A DNA stretch of 64,000 nucleotides, taken from Takifugu bimaculatus (Eukaryota > Chordata > Actinopteri > Tetraodontiformes > Tetraodontidae). The notes beneath the pieces were generated by a model. The model made no database searches. It had not been told where the DNA came from and was given only the letters and a program-made list of their open reading frames with translations. This document shows positions 62,101-64,000 of this stretch, one piece after another (position 1 is the first letter of the stretch; each line of letters opens with the position of its first letter). The translations under genes were made by a program, and so were the position numbers. The stretch covers positions 13,492,142 through 13,556,141 of the forward strand of contig CP034991.1 in assembly GCA_004026145.2 (NCBI GenBank). Direction: 5' to 3'.

Positions 62101-64000
62101 CATCAAGGTGATCCGTCACGGTGACTTGGATCGGACGTCCAAGATCCGCTGCAGCACCCGAGACGGATCCGCCCAGTCCGGAGTCGACTACAACCCAAAC
62201 AGCCGAGTGCTTAAATTCACCCCCGGTCAGTGCTGCGAATCTTCGTTTTACTCCAGAAGAGCGCAGTTTAAGTTGTTTCTCTCTAGAGAGGTTTTTGAAT
62301 ATTTATATATCGGAGCAATTTATACAAACTATAATTCAATTTCCCCACGGGGATGAATAAAGTTCATCTTAATCTTAATCTTAATCTTAATTTCTAAAGT
62401 AAAGCGAACAAAGCAAAATATTTATGTATGAAAAAGAAATCACTGATCTTTTCTGCAGGGATGGACCACATCATTTTCAAAGTGGAGATTCTGTCTAATG
62501 AGGACAGGGAGTGGCACGAGTCTTTCTCACTGGTTCTCGGCCCTGACGATCCCGTGGAGGCGCTGCTTGGGGAGATCGCCATGGCAACAGTGACCATTCT
62601 AGACCAGGAGGCTTCAGGCAGCCTCATTCTTCCTGCCACGCCTGTTGTAAGCAACAAGCTTTCAATGACACACTCACATCCATCAATTTTATTTTGTTCG
62701 TAAATTAGAAGGACTGAAACAAGAAAACAGCAAAATTCAAGCAGCTTTTCAAATGATTAAAGTGGTTTTGCTGACTTGTTTATTGCCATCAGATGCTTAG
62801 CTGTTTCAGGCTGTGCTGAAAGATTAAAGATTGTGAGCCTGCAGCAAGAAACATCTCCCTTTTGTATAGAAGCACTCAGCTACCCTTATTCATATAGAGG
62901 TTTGTTTGGACCTCAGGAGGTCGGGCGCTCAGGTTTTTCATTCATTTACCCAGAACCACCCAGCAAATAGTGCTGACGTGCTGATACCCTGCTGAAATTT
63001 AGCTGATTGGAGCAGCAATTTTGTCTCATGCTGGGTTTGTGCTCCACCCAACTTGTCTGAAATTTCTGGAATTCCAGGAATTAACCCTCCGCCTTCCCCC
63101 TAGGTGGTTTCGCTGGCCGACTACGACCACGTCCAGGAGGTGACAAAAGAGGGCAGTAAGAAGCTGCCCTCTCCTGGCTACCCCCTGGTGTGCGTCACCC
63201 CTTGTGATCCTCACTACCCAAAGTACTCTGTGATGAAGGAGCGCTGCGAGGAGGCGGGCATCAACCAGACCCAAGTTCACTTCTCATGGGAAGTGGCGGC
63301 GCCCACTGACACCAACGGGGCTCGCTCCCCCTTCGAAACAGTGACAGACACCACCCCATATACCAGCGTCAACCATATGGTGAGTACCGGTAATTCTTCT
63401 GTGTACGTTCTCTGTATCATGATATATGTTCCTATCAGGTGCTGGACAGCATTTATTTTAGCCGCCGCTTCCACGTGCGCTGCGTCGCCCAGGCGAGAGA
63501 CAAGGCAGGTCGACTCGGGACGCCACTGAGAAGCAACATCGTCACGATCGGCACAGAGGGCTCCATATGTCACACGCCTGTGACCACTGGCACTGCCAGA
63601 GGGTTCCAGGCTCAGTCTTTCATCGCCACGTTAAAGTACCTGGACGTCAAACACAAGGAGCACCCCAACCGGTGGGTGCTGATGACAAAACATCAACCAC
63701 AACTAAAGCTGGGCTGTCTCAACCGCCTCTTCCCCTTTTTAGCATCCACATCTCGGTGCAGATCCCTCACCAGGACGGTATGCTGCCGCTGGTGTCCACA
63801 ATGCCACTGCACAACCTGCACTTCCTGCTGTCAGAGTCCATCTACAGGCAGCAGCACGTCTGCTCCAACCTGGTTACCCTCAAAGACCTCCAGGGTCTCT
63901 CTGGTCAGTTCCAGTGTCTCCCAGCAGTCGCTCCAATGGTGCCACACTTTGATGTTCTGATACTGAATGTTGACCCACAGAGTCGGGTTTCCTGGATGAC
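368..64000 (+). CDS. fras1: fras1, extracellular matrix protein FRAS1 (partial gene, 59 exons, both ends outside the window)
   Basis: Spliced coding sequence of about 9.6 kb (about 3,200 residues). Domain order is VWC (residues about 1-205 of this part), 14 furin-like repeats (206-887), about 12 CSPG/NG2 repeats (888-2361), five Calx-beta domains (2362-2969) and the start of the C-terminal region. This order is diagnostic of FRAS1: FREM2 lacks the VWC and furin parts. Known role: a large, shed, single-pass membrane protein that joins FREM1 and FREM2 in the Fraser complex under epithelial basement membranes. Loss causes Fraser syndrome in humans and fin-fold blistering in zebrafish. Recognisable identity stretches include [20 protein letters not shown] and [10 protein letters not shown]. 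Eight exons carry a single extra base (see their entries), so a naive translation breaks, but every exon keeps usable splice sites. No promoter, start codon or stop codon is in the window. Confidence 0.96.
593..665. repeat. (CA)n microsatellite, intron 1
   Basis: About 36 CA units, with a single break (CACACCACAC) near the end. Confidence 0.96.
1501..1602 (+). CDS. fras1: fras1 exon e2: VWC domain, N-terminal half
   Basis: 34 codons, phase 0 to 0, between tggcag and gtgggt. It shows the VWC pattern W....C..C.C ([13 protein letters not shown]) followed by KCHTQIC. Intron 1603-2027 starts almost at once with (TC)n and then (CA)n, about 1613-1722; the rest shows nothing. Confidence 0.92.
1613..1722. 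repeat. (TC)n then (CA)n compound microsatellite, intron 2
   Basis: A TC-rich stretch (1610-1638) followed by about 40 CA units, starting 10 bases after the e2 donor. Confidence 0.95.
2028..2219 (+). CDS. fras1: fras1 exon e3: end of one VWC and start of the next
   Basis: 64 codons, phase 0 to 0, between ccttgcag and gtgagc. GQCCEECV closes the domain begun in e2. [19 protein letters not shown] and CEFCAC open the next. Intron 2220-3203 shows no recognisable feature. Confidence 0.94.
3204..3293 (+). CDS. fras1: fras1 exon e4: VWC domain junction
   Basis: 30 codons, phase 0 to 0, between ctttcag and gtgctt. GRCCPQC closes the VWC from e3 and [10 protein letters not shown] begins the last VWC. 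The donor gtgctt is weaker than its neighbours, but the frame continues exactly into e5. Intron 3294-3974 shows nothing recognised. Confidence 0.88.
3975..4122 (+). CDS. fras1: fras1 exon e5: last VWC domain
   Basis: 148 bases, phase 0 to 1, between tttttag and gtgaga. [12 protein letters not shown] and GGCCPQC complete the last VWC. From here phase 1 is kept through all 14 furin-like exons. Intron 4123-7075 (2.95 kb) shows no gene or repeat I could recognise. Confidence 0.93.
7076..7219 (+). CDS. fras1: fras1 exon e6: furin-like repeat 1
   Basis: 144 bases, phase 1 to 1, between tttccag and gtagga. It begins [11 protein letters not shown], the C...C..C pattern of furin-like (FU) repeats, and ends in a [12 protein letters not shown] stretch. 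Intron 7220-8414 shows nothing recognised. Confidence 0.93.
8415..8561 (+). CDS. fras1: fras1 exon e7: furin-like repeat 2
   Basis: 147 bases, phase 1 to 1, between cctgcag and gtgagt. It reads [11 protein letters not shown] to [13 protein letters not shown]. Intron 8562-13380 (4.8 kb) carries a Penelope-like fragment near 10250-10760 on the minus strand; the rest shows nothing recognised. Confidence 0.93.
10250..10760 (-). mobile_element. Penelope-like element, 5'-truncated fragment with GIY-YIG endonuclease end
   Basis: On the minus strand, from about 10748 down to 10545, the translation reads [14 protein letters not shown], then [14 protein letters not shown], then [13 protein letters not shown] ([12 protein letters not shown]) and PTYNAVL. 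This is the conserved C-terminal part of the GIY-YIG domain of fish Penelope-like retroelements. The stretch below 10545 resembles the usual 3' tail of these elements (GAAGAAGCC and CAGTCCAGTTGA words). The reverse transcriptase is absent, so this is a dead 5'-truncated copy lying antisense to fras1 in intron 7. A tail-like word (GATGACCTGGATGA) also occurs in the opposite orientation near 10757-10770, so more than one fragment may be present. The ends are approximate. Confidence 0.72.
13381..13524 (+). CDS. fras1: fras1 exon e8: furin-like repeat 3
   Basis: 144 bases, phase 1 to 1, between ttcccag and gtaaag. It reads [16 protein letters not shown] to [12 protein letters not shown]. Intron 13525-14511 holds a (CA)n tract at about 14309-14350. 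Confidence 0.93.
14309..14350. repeat. (CA)n microsatellite, intron 8
   Basis: About 21 uninterrupted AC units. Confidence 0.96.
14512..14652 (+). CDS. fras1: fras1 exon e9: furin-like repeat 4
   Basis: 141 bases, phase 1 to 1, between ttcacag and gtaggc. It reads [15 protein letters not shown] to [13 protein letters not shown]. It is followed by a 79-bp intron. Confidence 0.93.
14732..14872 (+). CDS. fras1: fras1 exon e10: furin-like repeat 5
   Basis: 141 bases, phase 1 to 1, between ccccccag and gtaaga. It reads [16 protein letters not shown] to [12 protein letters not shown]. It is followed by an 89-bp intron. Confidence 0.93.
14962..15129 (+). CDS. fras1: fras1 exon e11: furin-like repeat 6 (longest)
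   Basis: 168 bases, phase 1 to 1, between cttccag and gtcagt. It reads [16 protein letters not shown] with a longer middle loop ([18 protein letters not shown]) than the other FU exons. Intron 15130-18870 (3.7 kb) holds only low-complexity tracts that I recognise: C-runs at 16087-16118, (GT)n at 17220-17269 and a G-run at 18813-18823. Confidence 0.93.
17220..17269. repeat. (GT)n microsatellite, intron 11
   Basis: TG units interrupted once by TCTGG near 17231. Confidence 0.94.
18871..19011 (+). CDS. fras1: fras1 exon e12: furin-like repeat 7
   Basis: 141 bases, phase 1 to 1, between ctttccag and gtgaga. It reads [16 protein letters not shown] to [12 protein letters not shown]. Intron 19012-20445 has a C/A run just after the donor (19021-19050) and a G-run at about 20211-20220; otherwise nothing. 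Confidence 0.93.
20446..20592 (+). CDS. fras1: fras1 exon e13: furin-like repeat 8
   Basis: 147 bases, phase 1 to 1, between ccccccag and gtaagt. It reads [16 protein letters not shown] to TGEC. Intron 20593-24048 (3.5 kb) contains a dispersed fish repeat at 21464-21730; the rest shows nothing recognised. Confidence 0.93.
21464..21730 (+). repeat. Dispersed fish repeat (MITE-like) in intron 13
   Basis: The segment opens with TCCTCGTACTGCTACCCTTG and a CATTGAATTAATACATTCC word. It continues as an A/C-rich stretch with CCTAAC-type words and ends with TTTTGGTCCTCA before CA-rich DNA. I recognise this layout as a non-coding dispersed family often seen in teleost genomes between CA tracts. It has no coding capacity. 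The copy is degenerate and its ends are approximate; I do not assign a family name. Confidence 0.55.
24049..24204 (+). CDS. fras1: fras1 exon e14: furin-like repeat 9
   Basis: 156 bases, phase 1 to 1, between cctccag and gtaaca. It reads [20 protein letters not shown] to [12 protein letters not shown]. Intron 24205-24997 shows nothing recognised. Confidence 0.92.
24998..25144 (+). CDS. fras1: fras1 exon e15: furin-like repeat 10
   Basis: 147 bases, phase 1 to 1, between tccacag and gtaaga. It reads [16 protein letters not shown] to [13 protein letters not shown]. It is followed by a 174-bp intron. Confidence 0.93.
25319..25466 (+). CDS. fras1: fras1 exon e16: furin-like repeat 11, one extra base
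   Basis: 148 bases where 147 are needed for phase 1 to 1. It is bounded by ctcgtcag and gtacgc. It starts [21 protein letters not shown], then shifts into the +1 frame and resumes as [12 protein letters not shown] and ending TRTCR, as in FRAS1 of other vertebrates. The extra base lies in 25384-25387. Reading G25386 and A25387 as alternatives gives CAG or CAA (Gln either way) before GTT. Intron 25467-26109 shows nothing recognised. Confidence 0.9.
26110..26250 (+). CDS. fras1: fras1 exon e17: furin-like repeat 12
   Basis: 141 bases, phase 1 to 1, between ctttccag and gtcagg. It reads [17 protein letters not shown] and [10 protein letters not shown], very close to mammalian FRAS1. Intron 26251-26959 is rich in simple repeats: (CA)n and then a long (TCCA)n array. 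Confidence 0.95.
26277..26333. repeat. (CA)n microsatellite in intron 17
   Basis: About 22 CA units, then CACGCACGCACGCAG. It starts within about 30 bases of the donor of e17. Confidence 0.95.
26417..26648. repeat. (TCCA)n tetranucleotide array in intron 17
   Basis: About 230 bp of TCCA units with scattered one-base slips (TCATCCA) and CACC/GCC variants toward the end. The same motif in the opposite orientation forms an array in intron 19, about 1.7 kb downstream. Confidence 0.97.
26960..27100 (+). CDS. fras1: fras1 exon e18: furin-like repeat 13
   Basis: 141 bases, phase 1 to 1, between cctcag and gtaaga. It reads [14 protein letters not shown] to [10 protein letters not shown]. Intron 27101-27566 shows nothing recognised. 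Confidence 0.93.
27567..27707 (+). CDS. fras1: fras1 exon e19: furin-like repeat 14 (last)
   Basis: 141 bases, phase 1 to 1, between cctcag and gtgacg. It reads [14 protein letters not shown] to [12 protein letters not shown]. This brings the FU count to 14, the number known for FRAS1. Intron 27708-29538 carries a SINE-like repeat with a long GGAT tail; its right part (28620-29538) shows nothing recognised. Confidence 0.93.
28085..28333 (+). repeat. SINE-like dispersed fish repeat with (GGAT)n tail
   Basis: Words typical of a widespread fish repeat occur in order: AGCATGTTCTC, GGGTTTTCTCCAGGTACTCC, TGCCTCCCACAGTC, GACTCTAAATA, then after a TG insertion GACTGGTGACCTGTCCAGG and GTGTACACC, and finally the GGAT array. 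The TG tract at about 28194-28231 has expanded inside it. The body is degenerate; I do not assign a family name. Confidence 0.6.
28334..28579. repeat. (GGAT)n array with internal 160-bp duplication, intron 19
   Basis: TGGA/GGAT units run from 28334 to 28410, are interrupted by TAAATAATAATTATAATA at 28411, then run again to 28570, where the same interruption recurs at 28571. The two copies of the interruption are exactly 160 bp apart, so one array plus boundary unit has been duplicated. Confidence 0.96.
29539..29828 (+). CDS. fras1: fras1 exon e20: start of CSPG repeat 1, one extra base
   Basis: 290 bases, phase 1 in and 2 out only if one base is removed. It is bounded by cctcag and gtcagt. 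It begins [19 protein letters not shown] and LQVSDPD (typical CSPG-repeat start), then resumes in the +1 frame as [18 protein letters not shown]. The extra base lies somewhere in about 29720-29757. The best candidate is C29756/T29757, giving CTC or CTT (Leu). Intron 29829-31347 shows nothing recognised. Confidence 0.86.
31348..31432 (+). CDS. fras1: fras1 exon e21: end of CSPG repeat 1
   Basis: 85 bases, phase 2 to 0, between ctctctaag and gtaacc. It reads [18 protein letters not shown] then VQVQAVSLQ, the closing strand of the CSPG repeat. Intron 31433-33379 holds a T-run at about 32859-32875; otherwise nothing. Confidence 0.85.
33380..33704 (+). CDS. fras1: fras1 exon e22: CSPG repeat 2, one extra base
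   Basis: 325 bases where 324 are needed (phase 0 to 0), between ttctcag and gtactt. It reads [19 protein letters not shown] and [14 protein letters not shown], then shifts to +1: [19 protein letters not shown], a close FRAS1 match. The extra base is T33611 after GAC: GA(C/T) GGC is Asp-Gly either way. Intron 33705-39569 (5.9 kb) holds an L2 LINE copy (35170-37640) and a (CA)n tract near 38401-38439; otherwise nothing recognised. Confidence 0.92.
35170..37640 (+). mobile_element. L2-clade LINE, 5'-truncated and internally deleted
   Basis: In the sense direction of fras1. The translation at about 35190-36127 matches the linker between endonuclease and reverse transcriptase in L2-type LINEs ([13 protein letters not shown], then [20 protein letters not shown] and HQSGFRMNH). 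After a stop and frameshift near 36127 the conserved start of the palm (the AAFDTVDH-type motif) is missing. The RT resumes with [17 protein letters not shown], and [11 protein letters not shown] places the catalytic YADD at about 36319-36330. The C-terminal part ([31 protein letters not shown]) follows, with breaks near 36880. The 3' end has GTGAGGCACTTTCTGC and GTGCCATATAAATAAAT words and a (GAATT)n tail at 37604-37637. There is no endonuclease domain, so the copy is dead. The 5' end is approximate. Confidence 0.88.
38401..38439. repeat. (CA)n microsatellite, intron 22
   Basis: About 18 CA units with one slip (CACAACAC). Confidence 0.93.
39570..39729 (+). CDS. fras1: fras1 exon e23: CSPG repeat 3, first part
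   Basis: 160 bases, phase 0 to 1, between tgtttcag and gtacac. It reads [18 protein letters not shown] and [16 protein letters not shown]. It is followed by a 73-bp intron. Confidence 0.92.
39803..39981 (+). CDS. fras1: fras1 exon e24: CSPG repeat 3, middle part
   Basis: 179 bases, phase 1 to 0, between ggtccag and gtcagt. It reads [34 protein letters not shown] and YSDSFQFQ, close to mammalian FRAS1. Intron 39982-40925 shows nothing recognised beyond A/T-rich sequence. Confidence 0.94.
40926..41051 (+). CDS. fras1: fras1 exon e25: end of CSPG repeat 3
   Basis: 126 bases, phase 0 to 0, between tttgcag and gtgaga. It reads [20 protein letters not shown], the closing strand and linker. Intron 41052-41776 includes a possible dispersed repeat at about 41155-41450. 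Confidence 0.9.
41155..41450. repeat. Possible dispersed fish repeat in intron 25
   Basis: It starts with CCAGGACCCAGATGCAGAG and TTCTTTATTGCC, followed by a long A-rich non-coding stretch with ACAAGGCACTGACAAAACT. Segments with this opening are common as dispersed repeats in fish genomes. No terminal repeats or duplication were found, so the call is tentative. Confidence 0.35.
41777..41891 (+). CDS. fras1: fras1 exon e26: CSPG repeat 4, first part
   Basis: 115 bases, phase 0 to 1, between ctgtag and gtgagt. It reads [20 protein letters not shown] and [14 protein letters not shown]. Intron 41892-42794 shows nothing recognised. Confidence 0.93.
42795..42932 (+). CDS. fras1: fras1 exon e27: CSPG repeat 4, second part
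   Basis: 138 bases, phase 1 to 1, between ccctcag and gtgaga. It reads [20 protein letters not shown] and [20 protein letters not shown], strongly conserved with mammalian FRAS1. Intron 42933-43291 (359 bp) shows nothing recognised. Confidence 0.95.
43292..43324 (+). CDS. fras1: fras1 exon e28: 33-base microexon in CSPG repeat 4
   Basis: 33 bases, phase 1 to 1, between atccccag and gtatgt. It reads [11 protein letters not shown], matching the GLPESVKFHF stretch of mammalian FRAS1. The next intron (43325-43910) is unusually pyrimidine-rich over about 43390-43870. Confidence 0.92.
43911..44042 (+). CDS. fras1: fras1 exon e29: end of CSPG 4 and start of CSPG 5
   Basis: 132 bases, phase 1 to 1, between tgtgtcag and gtaaga. 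It reads [11 protein letters not shown] and [18 protein letters not shown]. It is followed by a 125-bp intron. Confidence 0.94.
44168..44296 (+). CDS. fras1: fras1 exon e30: CSPG repeat 5, middle
   Basis: 129 bases, phase 1 to 1, between gtgtag and gtgaga. It reads [20 protein letters not shown] and [12 protein letters not shown]. It is followed by a 261-bp intron. Confidence 0.93.
44558..44806 (+). CDS. fras1: fras1 exon e31: end of CSPG 5 and start of CSPG 6, one extra base
   Basis: 249 bases where 248 are needed (phase 1 to 0), between cttcag and gtgagc. It reads [20 protein letters not shown] and [10 protein letters not shown], then GKKSST, and after one extra base [10 protein letters not shown], which is conserved. 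A75/G76 (44775-44776) read as alternatives gives ACA or ACG (Thr). A GT at 44777 looks like a donor but would put e32 out of frame. It is followed by a 116-bp intron. Confidence 0.92.
44923..45074 (+). CDS. fras1: fras1 exon e32: CSPG repeat 6, middle
   Basis: 152 bases, phase 0 to 2, between cttgcag and gtctga. It reads [20 protein letters not shown] and [14 protein letters not shown]. Intron 45075-46369 holds a short (CAG)n tract at about 45763-45795 and nothing else recognised. Confidence 0.92.
46370..46533 (+). CDS. fras1: fras1 exon e33: end of CSPG 6 and start of CSPG 7, one extra base
   Basis: 164 bases where 163 are needed (phase 2 to 0), between ctgacag and gtagat. It reads [18 protein letters not shown] and [16 protein letters not shown]. 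After one extra base it continues [11 protein letters not shown]. Candidate pairs are G46496/A46497 (AGG or AGA, Arg) or A46499/G46500 (ACA or ACG, Thr). Intron 46534-47573 has a G-run near 46590 and (GCT)n near 47120; otherwise nothing. Confidence 0.88.
47574..47706 (+). CDS. fras1: fras1 exon e34: CSPG repeat 7, middle
   Basis: 133 bases, phase 0 to 1, between tgattag and gtgagg. It reads [20 protein letters not shown] and [13 protein letters not shown]. Intron 47707-49285 (1.6 kb) shows nothing recognised. Confidence 0.92.
49286..49476 (+). CDS. fras1: fras1 exon e35: end of CSPG repeat 7
   Basis: 191 bases, phase 1 to 0, between tccacag and gtaggc. It reads [20 protein letters not shown] and [17 protein letters not shown]. 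It is followed by a 111-bp intron. Confidence 0.94.
49588..49741 (+). CDS. fras1: fras1 exon e36: CSPG repeat 8, first part
   Basis: 154 bases, phase 0 to 1, between tctgcag and gtgaga. It reads [20 protein letters not shown] and [10 protein letters not shown]. Intron 49742-50787 shows nothing recognised. Confidence 0.94.
50788..51051 (+). CDS. fras1: fras1 exon e37: end of CSPG 8 and start of CSPG 9
   Basis: 264 bases, phase 1 to 1, between cctcag and gtgaga. It reads [32 protein letters not shown] and NRGLQLPAG, strongly FRAS1-like. It is followed by a 77-bp intron. Confidence 0.95.
51129..51317 (+). CDS. fras1: fras1 exon e38: CSPG repeat 9, middle
   Basis: 189 bases, phase 1 to 1, between atttcag and gtgccg. 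It reads [37 protein letters not shown]. The donor gtgccg is weak, but the phase fits e39 exactly. Intron 51318-51683 (366 bp) shows nothing beyond a pyrimidine-rich end. Confidence 0.93.
51684..51803 (+). CDS. fras1: fras1 exon e39: end of CSPG repeat 9
   Basis: 120 bases, phase 1 to 1, between tctgcag and gtaggg. It reads [20 protein letters not shown]. Intron 51804-52566 shows nothing recognised. Confidence 0.94.
52567..52746 (+). CDS. fras1: fras1 exon e40: CSPG repeat 10, first part
   Basis: 180 bases, phase 1 to 1, between cctccag and gtatac. It reads [20 protein letters not shown] and [19 protein letters not shown]. Intron 52747-54599 (1.85 kb) shows nothing recognised except a T-run near 54018-54035. 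Confidence 0.95.
54600..54724 (+). CDS. fras1: fras1 exon e41: end of CSPG repeat 10
   Basis: 125 bases, phase 1 to 0, between ccttcag and gtgaga. It reads [20 protein letters not shown] and [11 protein letters not shown]. Intron 54725-55568 shows nothing recognised. Confidence 0.94.
55569..55709 (+). CDS. fras1: fras1 exon e42: CSPG repeat 11, first part
   Basis: 141 bases, phase 0 to 0, between ctttag and gtgggc. It reads [20 protein letters not shown] and [17 protein letters not shown]. The next intron (55710-55795) is only 86 bp and mostly a triplet repeat. Confidence 0.95.
55716..55774. repeat. (TCA/TCG)n triplet repeat filling intron 42
   Basis: TCA and TCG triplets occupy most of the 86-bp intron between e42 and e43. 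In the e42 frame they would read as a serine-rich run. Confidence 0.9.
55796..56024 (+). CDS. fras1: fras1 exon e43: end of CSPG repeat 11, one extra base
   Basis: 229 bases where 228 are needed (phase 0 to 0), between cccacag and gtgatg. It reads [14 protein letters not shown], then after the extra base [34 protein letters not shown] and [20 protein letters not shown]. The extra base is T55838: CA(C/T) GGC is His-Gly either way. Intron 56025-57668 holds a (TG)n tract (56143-56188) and a complete hAT element. Confidence 0.94.
56143..56188. repeat. (TG)n microsatellite in intron 43
   Basis: About 22 TG units, 84 bp upstream of the hAT element. Confidence 0.95.
56264..57288 (+). mobile_element. 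hAT DNA transposon (ZBED5-like), 1,009 bp with TIRs and 8-bp target duplication
   Basis: The element spans 56272-57280. Its ends are CAGTGGTCCCCAACC (56272-56286) and the exact inverse GGTTGGGGACCACTG (57266-57280). It is flanked by perfect CTTTAAAA duplications at 56264-56271 and 57281-57288, the 8-bp size of hAT insertions. A 116-codon frame at 56417-56767 reads [48 protein letters not shown] and HLETQHP. This is a BED-type zinc finger (C..C ... H....H) as found in ZBED5-like hAT transposases. A second frame (56790-57053) ends [29 protein letters not shown], the usual C-terminal end. The catalytic middle is deleted, so the copy is non-autonomous. It lies in the sense direction in intron 43. 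Confidence 0.93.
56417..56767 (+). pseudogene. Remnant N-terminal BED zinc finger of a hAT transposase
   Basis: An open frame of 116 codons inside the hAT element. It has a lysine-rich start, then [18 protein letters not shown] and HHLETQHP, giving the C2H2 BED pattern. It stops at 56765-56767, before any RNase H-like catalytic domain, so on its own it could at most bind DNA. Confidence 0.75.
57669..57782 (+). CDS. fras1: fras1 exon e44: CSPG repeat 12, start
   Basis: 114 bases, phase 0 to 0, between ttccag and gtctga. It reads [20 protein letters not shown] and QWLEYMENK, nearly identical to mammalian FRAS1. Intron 57783-58368 shows nothing recognised. Confidence 0.96.
58369..58519 (+). CDS. 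fras1: fras1 exon e45: CSPG repeat 12, middle
   Basis: 151 bases, phase 0 to 1, between tcaccag and gtacac. It reads [20 protein letters not shown] and [13 protein letters not shown]. The donor itself is the first unit of a (CA)n tract (58521-58549). Intron 58520-59066 shows nothing else recognised. Confidence 0.96.
58521..58549. repeat. (CA)n tract overlapping the intron 45 donor
   Basis: ACACACA runs directly from the +2/+3 position of the e45 splice donor (gtacacac...). Confidence 0.93.
59067..59226 (+). CDS. fras1: fras1 exon e46: end of CSPG repeat 12
   Basis: 160 bases, phase 1 to 2, between tctccag and gttgca. It reads [38 protein letters not shown]. The donor gttgca is weak, but the joined codon AG|C gives [13 protein letters not shown], as expected. 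It is followed by a 77-bp intron. Confidence 0.92.
59304..59473 (+). CDS. fras1: fras1 exon e47: Calx-beta 1, first part, one extra base
   Basis: 170 bases where 169 are needed (phase 2 to 0), between ttgcag and gtgact. It reads YNVSEKA, then after one extra base [25 protein letters not shown] and [11 protein letters not shown]. The extra base is T59326: GC(C/T) GGA is Ala-Gly either way. The next intron (59474-59718) contains a hAT-like MITE. Confidence 0.93.
59544..59688. mobile_element. 129-bp palindromic hAT-like MITE with 8-bp target duplication, intron 47
   Basis: The element spans 59552-59680, flanked by perfect TCTTGACC copies (59544-59551 and 59681-59688). The two arms are inverted: left GTCAAACTCAGTCCTCGAGG and a CTGCCGGGTTTTCT block, right AGAAAACCCGGCAGG and CATCGAGGACTGAGTTTGAC. 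The outermost left end has drifted. It has no coding capacity; hAT is inferred from the 8-bp duplication. Confidence 0.88.
59719..59965 (+). CDS. fras1: fras1 exon e48: end of Calx-beta 1 and start of Calx-beta 2, GC donor
   Basis: 247 bases, phase 0 to 1, after ctcacag. It reads [27 protein letters not shown] (Calx-beta Asp/Glu motif), NINDTEDEP and IHIPVERK. The only in-frame exit is AAAAG|gcatcg, a GC donor, joining to e49 as [15 protein letters not shown], which matches the family. The following intron is 91 bp. Confidence 0.9.
60057..60401 (+). CDS. fras1: fras1 exon e49: Calx-beta 2 and start of Calx-beta 3
   Basis: 345 bases, phase 1 to 1, between ctctcag and gtacga. It reads [43 protein letters not shown] and [19 protein letters not shown]. 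Intron 60402-60993 shows nothing recognised. Confidence 0.96.
60994..61154 (+). CDS. fras1: fras1 exon e50: Calx-beta 3, first part
   Basis: 161 bases, phase 1 to 0, between tctccag and gtgagg. It reads [26 protein letters not shown] and [17 protein letters not shown]. It is followed by a 74-bp intron. Confidence 0.95.
61229..61377 (+). CDS. fras1: fras1 exon e51: end of Calx-beta 3, one extra base
   Basis: 149 bases where 148 are needed (phase 0 to 1), between tttacag and gtgagt. It reads TCSLTIMDD, then after one extra base [20 protein letters not shown] and IIADTFQD. The extra base is T61256: GA(C/T) GTC is Asp-Val either way. It is followed by an 80-bp intron. Confidence 0.93.
61458..61663 (+). 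CDS. fras1: fras1 exon e52: Calx-beta 4, first part
   Basis: 206 bases, phase 1 to 0, between ctctcag and gtagag. It reads [37 protein letters not shown] and [19 protein letters not shown]. It is followed by an 80-bp intron. Confidence 0.96.
61744..61900 (+). CDS. fras1: fras1 exon e53: end of Calx-beta 4
   Basis: 157 bases, phase 0 to 1, between tatcag and gtaatg. It reads [32 protein letters not shown] and TITNDED. It is followed by a 124-bp intron. Confidence 0.96.
62025..62225 (+). CDS. fras1: fras1 exon e54: Calx-beta 5, first part
   Basis: 201 bases, phase 1 to 1, between ctccag and gtcagt. It reads [39 protein letters not shown] and [18 protein letters not shown]. The following intron (62226-62458, 233 bp) contains a short retroposon-like end. 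Confidence 0.97.
62295..62395 (+). repeat. Possible short retroposon 3' end with (CTTAAT)n tail, intron 54
   Basis: CAATTTCCCCACGGGGATGA followed by ATAAAGTTCATCTTAATC and CTTAAT repeats. This word order (AATTTCCC...GGGGAT.AATAAAGT plus a simple repeat) is common at the 3' end of fish retroposons. No target duplication was identified. Confidence 0.45.
62459..62646 (+). CDS. fras1: fras1 exon e55: end of Calx-beta 5
   Basis: 188 bases, phase 1 to 0, between tctgcag and gtaagc. It reads [40 protein letters not shown] and [20 protein letters not shown]. Intron 62647-63103 shows nothing recognised. Confidence 0.97.
63104..63379 (+). CDS. fras1: fras1 exon e56: start of the conserved C-terminal ectodomain
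   Basis: 276 bases, phase 0 to 0, between ccctag and gtgagt. It reads [55 protein letters not shown] and TPYTSVNHM. The next intron is only 59 bp. Confidence 0.97.
63439..63671 (+). CDS. fras1: fras1 exon e57: conserved C-terminal ectodomain
   Basis: 233 bases, phase 0 to 2, between tatcag and gtgggt. It reads [40 protein letters not shown] and [19 protein letters not shown], nearly identical to mammalian FRAS1. It is followed by a 71-bp intron. Confidence 0.97.
63743..63903 (+). CDS. fras1: fras1 exon e58: conserved C-terminal ectodomain
   Basis: 161 bases, phase 2 to 1, between ttttag and gtcagt. It reads [40 protein letters not shown] and [12 protein letters not shown]. It is followed by a 77-bp intron. 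Confidence 0.96.
63981..64000 (+). CDS. fras1: fras1 exon e59, cut by the window edge
   Basis: The first 20 bases only, after acccacag. With the G carried from e58 they read ESGFLDD, matching the AGFLDDVVYDS region of mammalian FRAS1. The exon continues beyond the window. Confidence 0.85.

Noticed and set aside
368..64000. fras1 as a decayed pseudogene because of eight frameshifts
   Set aside because: All exons keep usable splice sites, phases and conserved residues, there are no in-frame stop substitutions, all shifts are +1, and each fits a synonymous allele doublet.
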